Shown here: positions 20,701-24,815 of the stretch, piece by piece
How the letters are laid out: every line of letters starts with the position of its first letter
How positions within the stretch are numbered: position 1 is the first letter of the stretch
Virus record (IMG/VR): IMGVR_UViG_3300006736_000071
Coordinates: 1-27,847 of that record
Direction: 5' to 3' (one strand)
DNA length: 27,847 bases
Source of the DNA: a virus
Program-made: the position numbers and the translations under genes
The notes under the pieces: model-generated
The model's input: the letters and a program-made list of their open reading frames with translations, nothing else
Databases searched by the model: none
Told to the model about the DNA's origin: nothing

Positions 20701-20880
20701 TCTTGCAAAGTTGCTCGCCGTGGCAAAATTTATTGGGGGGAGAAACCGCGTCTTTTGCTTTAGGTAGTGGTCAATATAATCAGATGACTCTACCGGAGTA
20801 GCGCTACCCGTAATATCGGATATGCTTTTCTGCGATAAAACTTTATAATTCTTCCCGAAAAGTTCCTTGATATTACCCAT
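8767..20880 (-). CDS. Giant LamG-module phage tail/baseplate protein, 4037 aa
   Basis: A single uninterrupted 4037-residue frame with ATG at 20880-20878, one base after the TAG of the 499-residue gene. Four concanavalin A/LamG-like beta-sandwich modules are visible: about residues 180-385 (ATVEFWIKK ... WHHVAISV ... GSVDEFRYWKTARTAQEI), 725-945 (a divergent copy ending IGAVRVWDDYLSDSEI), 1245-1435 (FSFAAWVKI ... IDEVVIFNKVLSAPEV) and 2090-2270 (FTVSIWYKK ... IQDVSLWDRALNPTEV). Each is followed within ~65 residues by a similar short segment, e.g. SWWRMGDS and SWWKLGDS. Residues ~629-657 hold KTKGTEKSFRNLIRCFGV, resembling the KGT motif of P2 I-like tail proteins. Residues ~1105-1230 form a helical non-LamG block (NFSDGVKTMVESHILERNKY). 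Residues 2325-3940 are Tyr/Trp/Gly-rich and unassigned. The last ~95 residues are Pro/Ala-rich. From its position after gp25 and gp6 it may be a wedge protein of gp7/I type carrying glycan-binding modules. That role is inference; the LamG calls are fairly firm. Confidence 0.85.
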   Translation of the reverse strand: MGNIKELFGKNYKVLSQKSISDITGSATPVESSDYIDHYLKQKTRFLPPINFATASNFARYGSAEQYASDAISRIYQTYPYDGSLSEKIEWFNLSNFYDLYIFNHRYPRTCGYAQFSVSGTTQDGWGARDGSKVTTIFGLSDAPEYVQIKGGPHADPDSGKKLSHQFPEPWDGKANVWDNTTGINRISNLALDLDEGATVEFWIKKPGTPSSALTDIEAIFDLWNGKGDQASDAAYGRFFMGMQGATFKAEIHSGSLSSALTPDSTISTAILDGNWHHVAISVKQVQNDAGANYIEWNQFLDGQYVATFEEAEATAWGPVTGSMIANIGAFRLPATNQAEAAALIEAHAVDGYGKLSGSVDEFRYWKTARTAQEISRFWFTQIGGGTNTDAAKFSGSAQPVDLGVYYKFNEGNTGNAVADSVVLDYSGRISNGAWTGFVPGLSRVAGPTSSAMIESSASLTEFNDPIIYSGHPDVSALMTEMSASGMEWDLNNNSALYHTMPEWITSEDQDMGGDTLKKLTQIIASYLDTMHLQIQAIPTIGDIQYPYEELIVHDPNEKTEAQTQVRPYSNSPVPYAKHMVEGMGMHAPEIFVAASELAQLANRDEYREFDQKLYDIKNTIYQNIYNNLVYIYKTKGTEKSFRNLIRCFGVDDELIRINLYADNTVYRLDDANYRSTSIKSKYIDFNEPDRVQSTMYQSASEGTTNSISYIPGDNPSNASTALATGSAMTFETDVVFPLKFERTHPSNLWYDYPYLTSSLFGCHEKSTTRANEDFYWTGADITSDDKASFQIYALRPEEDSKDARFMLTSSYEGIPTLTSSEFADVYDNERWLFAVKVYPESGSLEGRHVSGSLATQIGGNHIIEFQGYNPSLDQFQNSFVLSGTLTAANGAAFMNANKRIYAGAHRQNFSGSILDYSDVKIGAVRVWDDYLSDSEIKTHAIDPTNFGRERVYKSSHLFNQSGDPNIDSIFIPQFETLLLNWDFADITGSSNGEVEPGPGSPYGGTSWDSSFPVVDASSGSDDKWDVPDKYKYHYTGRGDYFLPNELKAVDLNFLYAAKTNLPEVMSGPDTISILDVDDNYFTRDSKPINHYFAIEKSMYQTISEEMLNMFATTVEFNNIIGEPANRYRQEYKALGKLREAFFRKVTNAPDFNKFVEYYKWIDDSLTTMLMQLVPATANFSDGVKTMVESHILERNKYWTKFPTLEMKAEDPVAFVKGISELTYDWKHGHAPIPSRVPTSNSSAIAFNGVDDESQLTIADADNLSFGDASDDSAFSFAAWVKINSDWPEHFTILSKGGYEYQWKIRNSTGNTDYNYRMQLALYDLNGSNYISRKSSTENAMKDYENIWTHVCVTYNGGGDADDISMYVNGAAHSAHDITQGSYTAMHSTAYNLAIGRAYSTATNDVAKGLIDEVVIFNKVLSAPEVATLYNNGSPWDLKSSWSAQSDIVSWWRMGDSATGTSPNFTIPDQVGSNNAVMDEFEGTTTSGVVTSELPGTLMTPYNLPLFYDTSGNPLFYNTGENCLWWKERAEALVNPSTDDSVDADRNTLRRILTSDVTTNKILATGEYTDPTDYPNSGFPNAAQFNLSQDGDEYNARTQYKGSTYALRRFSKPYKLDLKTSRLLHGGTNVPMNHKGIDWTYAALRNQSSTISYWYKFDLEAAEADYNLKGDPWYSCTDNVRPIETRKIRRSGETRFANLENTPPANALKSMLIAPFQYFSQSSDIVTSVPSNGQDGTTAYFGLHDDSYGESNETPMQGPFTEAHVGGRQYRHLAGTSSFLGTSHNEKNRAEGFRIHEDGEILGGPIIDPDGGITYPWNAPALYYRDETAKRPVNIRNIRSVVWHGTIPNADAYGYNRSSETGVSTELDASAAHIFAGNYDRPRQIISVQGSGDSFYAKLSGAWAKADLTIDQLQQPVESPLISDTYDYAKLRGFGKALLLYGEMYEDMLAEYDYNVLAGTFPPFAGPEAGPPTEEGGGSDAWPYTSPHLIVERFSAPGGPETSGDSYGGFGIDESANKYSVYNALPWRNLAVRTPLDAMQTAHCAKYGALPNSTLSVGEASTALTASFHKIHRNTDYDIRQTPTLTAYRATSLLFDDDDYYKNTTVNETFTNFTVSIWYKKTGESTGFVAKLFMFGDSVNGKSLQVHVDSQERIVVQTFHGPSSTPGRSRYSPIGTIEVDKWHSIILVWDNKTLSITEDPRLYLDGNQILFTGYVDTGTDGLAPTWYNATVDEFWIGTEEANFSPVGHIQDVSLWDRALNPTEVANLYRLPGYDSAGPGDLTRIKFVTGDKRSNSLISWWKLGDSIDVITDSAPIGNGYDLVDGGGSYKAATSTTIYLPANYYATDCFETRDNWFVQHPIPANEFGYAWITASAQKEVGCDVLTTASFVTASSYASYYASSRIFGNDQLLSPAQPIYTDFAGINTQVYEPLTASSNFLGQPSFFADAAGSPDTNNYLNMDMIDSLRVPGWVPSINDALGVGATFNALMLHRNGPYGYPSWKQIRTGEHPVARNHRKHNIISVSDAPTTRTLFYGGTKQEITELKASTHSNHIESPVTIKHTPLVHRIDSLANGMPQDLAIRHSYGNNLTVFANPPLMNLITNQEQPRQLYDTLKDNYLLGEESGFANPIKAFRSLSYSETIYPKEVNTFLSKSRGRTQYAESYNTIWGTSNGNYRAFWKDNLWDRNRGDGAYNSMGFQIFNNANPENVAGAANPAKQPMWILGSGTLSMWPLDVGSGHRNWLYGLDDQYFGFPGSASWGADGVETLGPHDDTEQKGTSIPYYDEYGGTFGELQRDTIGSIFGSVTDDHLDLLGGVAAVKATARLKFSGWADPMDLRDDCGSEYGANDGFWNPPETIKLTDTDNTVVYFEVDPGSNGPHFVPTGPATIVPVTNSYADGSPHPVTQFIDSWLITSLVKHINDHAIKITAYNEDPYLILEQDVVGVLGNKTIAYGTASLWNMAADGDCNSASNQPTIFAGGRGAADGAHFLSDTYFKSHGTASLCFNHFSVAGQVHFSSYEYSEGDGWDEGWHAELYPLTVNGMGNNATKFPYRGPQPSNWKTHYWSGRNPWFDSYEAYADDIRSIAKEYTTIPEFRISEHMDFYIENGFKTNNFKFLSLEGASAPDDFGRTDFSAWENTAYYNEQFWKDYCHSDFMNHFNFIQEDHEDIASPGRISLKCSAVKKLLPYNGFYPVQRSVQLASLFSSSYAPFISGSTSAHYGKAPGQGITRDKYFAERLQSLLQPFYAPGIMYNSIKSGIAVDYPVHTSSAEIVPVTNYWDASPTPHGDVLSATGSIYAIIDTPDMRMPFEALINPDRYLPIPSPDNLDTDLLGLDSEGRMYLTAPYYGSSSFYATWSGQSKPHYSLAANNWAAEVPNFFLKSKTLSTLRSSRETDFQAFASGTTYYMDVVLRKTPDFHMNAHFRYQGLQIDKMYGSLPIYGLQPYGWGFGPRYEVYPHDHAYSVGMGGIWNAGAPAYAPSTPPYYYGTAVARLSFKPHEAVEMAEGQSMAFGLDEILANVAKSTAYFYDKNENVPLTSELEKVLTMGNMAANKSAMRVSSSINLFGTTRTPTIQYDPTTRRPIRADEQLASKSWVIHTKWECPTLNFANGMGGGLGPGESDSDMSLDGYGDWWTTHAQVDDPDAVVPMPLRRPIGIWNGYGSVPTGDSGIWFGLRESFPSQLLRGPDPSLGQVGSLLKACNFRAEQRRVGELAESKWISEAIVAIPFVDVKGRRKFFSLGNTPRQSRAIFSAALSGEDGPGLSINKMAHRMQRYIFPPHMDFLTDSGIEPYAMYIFEFHHKLSQQDLSNIWQNVMPDISVTAEKGTSVLMHETGENEFFRGNPIPKHTRWMVFKVKKKARKDYFKLTADSSDDHQFSFNFSQGGHKTIPDYSYNWPYDFFSLVELAKIDVKVGLGNDSFPMLPPRSVPDAIIGEQAYRSLAAGHMAAQAVEAEQPAAPPVPVVPASPQAMEFVGTLPAWRPGLINPVKLTNLNLGAPPPWLGKGSKQTGLYGETNPEWKTLSPGNVPIPPPLPDQEDEP
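8778..8783 (-). promoter_or_regulatory. Consensus ribosome binding site AGGAGG
   Basis: AGGAGG reads on the minus strand 10 bases before the ATG of the 368-residue gene and lies within the last codons of the giant gene. It is the strongest Shine-Dalgarno match among the junctions examined. It fixes the start at 8767 and suggests this protein is made independently of full readthrough of the 12-kb upstream gene. Confidence 0.75.
11055..11074. repeat. Direct repeat, copy 1 (20 bases, inside giant gene)
   Basis: A 20-base string identical to 12204-12223 and in the same codon phase, encoding IVPVTN in the giant protein (around residue 3270). The flanking protein sequence shares only Asp/Ala/Ser/Pro character, so this is a short conserved turn rather than a clear domain duplication. 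Confidence 0.6.
12204..12223. repeat. Direct repeat, copy 2 (20 bases, inside giant gene)
   Basis: Second copy of the 20-base string at 11055-11074, 1149 bases (383 codons) away and in the same frame, again encoding IVPVTN (around residue 2887). The ends AATTG/CAATT are inverted relative to each other, but the core is not palindromic. Confidence 0.6.
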
Positions 20881-20881
20881 A

Positions 20882-22381
20882 CTATTCTTCTACTCTAAAT
20901 TTAAAAACCTCGGGCTGTTCCACATATTTCCCATTCAAATAATAAGAAAAGTTCATACCATAAGCAAAATCAGGTTCAAAAAGACTCATATTCAAATCAA
21001 AATAACTTCCACTTTGATCATATGAAAGTCTCGTCTGATTGTCGCTTCCCGTACCATATGGAATCACCTCAAAGTTATCAGAAACTCTAAATATTTTATA
21101 ATACGCTGAATCCACTATAACACTATCTAATGTCTCTGTTGCCTTAGTATAAATAGTAGGCGACCAATTTTGTTTTCTGATGAAAAGTCTAAAACGGGCT
21201 GTCTCTTTTATAGAGTATGTCGAACGAAAGCCGACCATCGAAGTGACATGATTTGGATTCGGATTTTCGCCCATGGCGCTAAAAGTTTTTACAGAAATTG
21301 CAGAACCAGTGTGAAGGGAAACAGAACCAGTAGTCCAAACATCATAAAGGTATGATACAGGTGTGGCTGAGGTATAGGTAATTGACGCGGTATAAATTCC
21401 GGCATCTGCTGTGGGATATCCGATGGCGGAGACAACAGGGGTTTCTGCGTCGCCGATAGCAGAATACAATTTGACATCCAACGTATTACTAGCATGAAAA
21501 CCTTCGAAGGTTTTCAGCTGTCCCCGCACCGAATTATATAAATATAAAGTATTAGCCTGGTCCGCCAGCAGCAAGTGGTTTGAGTTCGTAGCAGCATAAA
21601 AATTAGCCCTGTCGTCTCTTTTCGAGTCGTCCCATCGCGCTTCAATGCGCGGACGCTTGTAAAAGTACTCGCTTGTTCTAGTAAAATATTTCTTTGTATA
21701 GAATGACGCGCTTAGAGTGCCGTCTTCGTATGCTCCCGACATCATCACGCCAACGCCATAATTAGCCTTTGTTGAATCTATCCATTGTTCAACAAGTTCC
21801 GATATGTCAACCTCGATATTTTTGGTGCCGTCATCGCCAACTAAACTTGTATACATTGTTCGAATATTCTTTGTGTTCATGGCTGAATCAGTAGCAAGTA
21901 GCGCGGCGCTCGACGTATGATACGCGCCACCTTGAGCGGCAGCTAGGCCGCCGCCCCACAGGGTACCCGTAGTAGCATTAAGCCAGCTAGCTGATCCTGA
22001 ATCCATATACGTTTCCATATCTAAACCATAACCTTCAGTCCAACTTTCGGAAACGGGCAAGACACTAAGAGTATAATCCGATGGAAGAGTGTTCGGGTGT
22101 TCTGCGTTTGTAAGCTTTAAATAAAAACTGACTGAACCCGAGGCGGGAATGTTGCCAGCTGTTCTGTCGGAACTTATGGAATCGACTGGAAATTTCACCA
22201 ATGCTCGGGATGCTTCAATGGACGGACCATCTATACTACTTGACCTTTGCCCCCAGATTGAAAACACCTCCATTGAATCTGACGCTCCCATATTCGCACC
22301 AGTCGCCAAATCAGATAAGTTTTCTTTATATGCGTTTGAAATTGTAGTGTCGGCATCTGCAATGTATCTTTTAATTGCCAT
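20882..22381 (-). CDS. DNRLRE-like beta-sandwich phage structural protein, 499 aa
   Basis: Complete 499-residue frame with ATG at 22381-22379, overlapping the TAA of the gp6-like gene by one base (TAATG), with AGGGGTGG just upstream. It begins MAIKRYIADADTTISNAYKE, like the opening of DNRLRE-type domains, which usually start with a short strand followed by 'aD..i......'. Further support is EVDISELVEQWIDSTKANYG at residues 190-209, matching the 'vDvT.lV..W..g..nyG' strand-helix of that family, and a Ser/Ala/Gly-rich beta pattern over residues 20-240. Residues ~270-499 look like further beta domains, ending in YYLNGKYVEQPEVFKFRVEE. No signal peptide is present, as expected for an intracellularly assembled virion protein. 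It sits directly between the gp6/J homologue and the giant LamG gene, so it probably decorates or bridges the wedge. The DNRLRE assignment is by eye and moderate. Confidence 0.8.
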   Translation of the reverse strand: MAIKRYIADADTTISNAYKENLSDLATGANMGASDSMEVFSIWGQRSSSIDGPSIEASRALVKFPVDSISSDRTAGNIPASGSVSFYLKLTNAEHPNTLPSDYTLSVLPVSESWTEGYGLDMETYMDSGSASWLNATTGTLWGGGLAAAQGGAYHTSSAALLATDSAMNTKNIRTMYTSLVGDDGTKNIEVDISELVEQWIDSTKANYGVGVMMSGAYEDGTLSASFYTKKYFTRTSEYFYKRPRIEARWDDSKRDDRANFYAATNSNHLLLADQANTLYLYNSVRGQLKTFEGFHASNTLDVKLYSAIGDAETPVVSAIGYPTADAGIYTASITYTSATPVSYLYDVWTTGSVSLHTGSAISVKTFSAMGENPNPNHVTSMVGFRSTYSIKETARFRLFIRKQNWSPTIYTKATETLDSVIVDSAYYKIFRVSDNFEVIPYGTGSDNQTRLSYDQSGSYFDLNMSLFEPDFAYGMNFSYYLNGKYVEQPEVFKFRVEE

Positions 22382-24186
22382 TATTTAACCACCCCTTTGA
22401 TATCAACAACCGGATGTTTGATTTCCCAAATCATATCTTCAGGAATTTTAATTAGCCGACCATCGGCGGAAATATTTCCGTCTACATCAAAAGCTAAGTC
22501 GGAATGCATGCCGCCCGACTTCTGACTAATTTCTACATTTATAACATCAGTAACGCCTATGATATCATTTAAAAGAGAGTAGACATCGCTAATATAAAAT
22601 GGCTCAGCGATATCTGGTCTTTGAACATAATGACGCTTTAACGCCGTATTAGCGCTGTTGAGAATATCATATCTATTCATCTCAGTATCACCAACAACAC
22701 TAAACTCTATTCCGAGATTTAAAACTCGCGCATCAAGAATATCAATAGTGTCATTAATCATTTTACTTTTTGCTAGCCAAACTTTTAAATTTTGTTTTAT
22801 GCTATCGTTTGTTCTTACCAAGGCACCGCCGCGATTTTCCGAAATGACATATAAATTGAGATTCCTCTTGAGTGAATTGTGGTCCCGTAATATATTACAG
22901 CGCTTAACAGAACCGAACTTTGGCGGCAAAGAATAAACAACGGAAATATAATCTTGTTTTGTTACAGCGCGGTTTTGTGTGGCAAAAACGTCTTTTGCAC
23001 GGCGCTTCACTTCTAATGACGTGGGCAAAGGCATATCGCCAATTATTGGCTCTTCGTTTGTGACTTCAACATTTTTGTTAATAAAAGCAATAGTACTCCT
23101 ATTCAGTGAGGAGCGGTTCTCAAAATATAATTTTGCCCTTATCACGTCGCGAATAGTATCAACTCCAGCATTAACATTCTCAGTTGAATTGATTCGGTAA
23201 GTTACAGTTAGTTGAGTGTTTGACGGTGCCACTCCAAATTTATCAGTTTCCATAAGTTTTGCCGGGTCAAACGACTCGTCGGTTATATGTGACTTCCCCC
23301 ATTGATTTAAAACTACCGAAGTGGGCTCAGCAACACTATTAGCAGTCAATTCGGAATCGGACCCATATCCAAACTGAAGAAATGTTCTCTTATCATCTTG
23401 TTCCATAACAAAACGCCTCGGCACGACGAATGGTTTTAATAAATGCTGGACTTCTCCATTCTTGCCCGAGTAATTTGGATTTTTGACCGGCTTGTGAATA
23501 ACGTTCTGCGAAAGGTAATCTACCTCATAATAACTATGACCCTCGGAGTCTGTGACTTCAATAATCTCTGCTATATCAGAAGATTCAATTTCTACCCTTC
23601 GGAACTTTTCAAAGTTTCCAACTGGAATAATAACCCGAGCTAGCATTCCAGATATAAGTTGCCCGTGGCATTTCACAGCGAACCATGTGGGCAGCCCGGT
23701 TGTATCATTGACACGAGCAACAACAATTTCATTATTTTCGTGGCCGACATGAACGTCTTCATTTAAAATATATTGATTTCCATTCGCCGCCGAAAAAGAA
23801 CTGCCCCTTTTTATAATTGGCATATAAGAGTCGTCGGGATTCCCAGTAATTGTAGCCGGTATCATAACATAAAATGTTCCCATGCCGGAAGCGCTTGGGC
23901 TTCCTCTAAACTTATATCCCAACCTGTTGGCATGCCTAATAACATTTTGATATTCAATTGAAGTATCAATAAAAGATTCATTAGCTTGGTAGTCCATATA
24001 AAAAGATAGCATATCGCCGACATATGCGACCGTATCGAGCATCAACGCGCCAAACGAAGCTTCATTAAAATCTTTGAATGTTGTTGGATAATACTTCTTT
24101 GCATATTCTACAAGTTCACTTTTAATCGAAGCAAAATCTCTTGCCGTATATCGCACAGGTACTATTTTTTTATAATTTTTTGGCAT
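22381..24186 (-). CDS. Baseplate wedge protein, T4 gp6 / P2 J-like
   Basis: I place the start at ATG 24186-24184, giving 601 residues, because AGAGGA at 24199-24194 is 7 bases upstream. A TTG at 24204 extends the frame by six codons but would overlap this site. Residues ~12-80 contain the classic gp6/J N-terminal signature: ARDFASIKSELVEYAKKYYP, then DFNEASFGALMLDTVAYVGD, then MLSFYMDYQANESFIDTSIE. The C-terminal half carries the J-like segment with RRAKDVFATQNRAVTKQDYI and a late NVEISQKSGG stretch. In T4, gp6 dimers join neighbouring wedges and form the ring of the baseplate; P2 J plays the same part. The length is close to that of T4 gp6 and longer than P2 J. It lies 41 bases after the gp25-like gene and overlaps the next gene by one base. 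Family assignment is firm. Confidence 0.93.
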   Translation of the reverse strand: MPKNYKKIVPVRYTARDFASIKSELVEYAKKYYPTTFKDFNEASFGALMLDTVAYVGDMLSFYMDYQANESFIDTSIEYQNVIRHANRLGYKFRGSPSASGMGTFYVMIPATITGNPDDSYMPIIKRGSSFSAANGNQYILNEDVHVGHENNEIVVARVNDTTGLPTWFAVKCHGQLISGMLARVIIPVGNFEKFRRVEIESSDIAEIIEVTDSEGHSYYEVDYLSQNVIHKPVKNPNYSGKNGEVQHLLKPFVVPRRFVMEQDDKRTFLQFGYGSDSELTANSVAEPTSVVLNQWGKSHITDESFDPAKLMETDKFGVAPSNTQLTVTYRINSTENVNAGVDTIRDVIRAKLYFENRSSLNRSTIAFINKNVEVTNEEPIIGDMPLPTSLEVKRRAKDVFATQNRAVTKQDYISVVYSLPPKFGSVKRCNILRDHNSLKRNLNLYVISENRGGALVRTNDSIKQNLKVWLAKSKMINDTIDILDARVLNLGIEFSVVGDTEMNRYDILNSANTALKRHYVQRPDIAEPFYISDVYSLLNDIIGVTDVINVEISQKSGGMHSDLAFDVDGNISADGRLIKIPEDMIWEIKHPVVDIKGVVK

Positions 24187-24193
24187 TACGAAT

Positions 24194-24199
24194 TCCTCT
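24194..24199 (-). promoter_or_regulatory. Ribosome binding site deciding the gp6-like start
   Basis: AGAGGA on the minus strand, 7 bases before ATG 24186-24184. It favours that ATG over the TTG at 24204, which lies upstream of it and has no comparable site. Confidence 0.65.
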
Positions 24200-24201
24200 G
24201 T

Positions 24202-24211
24202 CAATAAATAG
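24202..24211. repeat. Copy 2 of 10-base motif CAATAAATAG
   Basis: Identical to 1435-1444. Together they occupy the two longest gaps of the operon. On the plus strand the core is AATAAATA, close to a T4-type late box but pointing against the genes, so a late-promoter reading is not supported. Confidence 0.35.
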
Positions 24212-24227
24212 GATAGAACTATTAAAC

Positions 24228-24647
24228 TTAAACTTTCAATTCCAAAGTTGTTCCCCTACCTATAGGTGTAATTGTTAAAAATATTTTTATCTGTAGTCGG
24301 TTTGGGTCGAGGTTTGGCGATTCGATTCCCGGTAGATATCCGTTGGTGCTGCTCCAAATTCCGTCTGGTCCGTAAAAAACCACATCATTAATCCCTACAA
24401 ACGGCATATATTTTTCTACTTGATTTGTTATCCTTGCGTGGATATTAGAATAAGTGATGACCGAGTGTTGTTCAAACAGATACTTTTTAAGGCCCACCCC
24501 AAACGCAGGATCCATTATTCTTTCGCCGGGGAGCGTCAATATAAGACCTTTCAAATTTTGAAGAATCATCTCAGTATAGGTTTTCGTTAGAGAGTATCCG
24601 TCTGCAACGTCACGCTGAATTGGCAATTTTGGTGATAGTCCCGCCAT
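24228..24647 (-). CDS. Baseplate wedge protein, T4 gp25 / P2 W-like
   Basis: Complete 139-residue frame with ATG at 24647-24645, nine bases after AAGGAG (24662-24657). The signature of the gp25/TssE/W family is clear: LKGLILTLPGERIMDPAFGV at residues 32-51, with the conserved Gly-Glu-Arg at 41-43, then GLKKYLFEQH. The C-terminal part is beta-rich and ends with LTITPIGRGTTLELKV, the usual strand pair of the family. Length is typical. In contractile systems this small protein sits at the core of the wedge, contacts the gp6/J protein, and provides the strand that seeds sheath assembly. Its start directly abuts the stop of the -1 frame of the upstream gene, and the gp6-like gene follows it, the conserved W-J order. 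Assignment is firm. Confidence 0.94.
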   Translation of the reverse strand: MAGLSPKLPIQRDVADGYSLTKTYTEMILQNLKGLILTLPGERIMDPAFGVGLKKYLFEQHSVITYSNIHARITNQVEKYMPFVGINDVVFYGPDGIWSSTNGYLPGIESPNLDPNRLQIKIFLTITPIGRGTTLELKV

Positions 24648-24815
24648 TTATCCTTTCTCCTTTTCCTTTATAGCATCTTCGTCTGGCTCTGGCGCGTCGC
24701 ATTCCGGTTCGGTATTGCTAGCGATGTTTTCCTCTTCTTTAGCTTTCTTCTTTGCCTGTTTCTTTTTCTTTTTATCAGCTGGTAACTGCGGCATACTGTA
24801 AGCAACATCCCCATT
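24648..24815 (-). other. Probable true C-terminal end of the upstream gene, in the -1 frame
   Basis: From AAT at 24815-24813 the -1 frame reads NGDVAYSMPQLPADKKKKKQ and then a Lys-rich followed by Glu/Asp/Pro-rich tail, stopping with TAA at 24650-24648, directly next to the gp25-like ATG. This looks like a natural, low-complexity charged tail. The zero frame over the same bases gives an Arg/Lys/Cys mixture with no such pattern. The frame has no ATG or ribosome binding site of its own, only a TTG at 24881, so it is better read as a continuation of the preceding protein than as a separate gene. Confidence 0.6.

Larger units (their letters stand above)
24187..24227 (-). other. 41-base gap between gp25-like and gp6-like genes
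   Basis: AT-rich spacer. Read on the minus strand it holds CTATTTATTG (24211-24202) followed directly by the AGAGGA ribosome binding site of the gp6-like gene. No terminator hairpin is visible. Confidence 0.4.

Noticed and set aside
24202-24204. TTG start for the gp6-like gene
   Set aside because: The ATG at 24186 has AGAGGA 7 bases upstream and gives the expected gp6-type N-terminus. The TTG lies upstream of that site.
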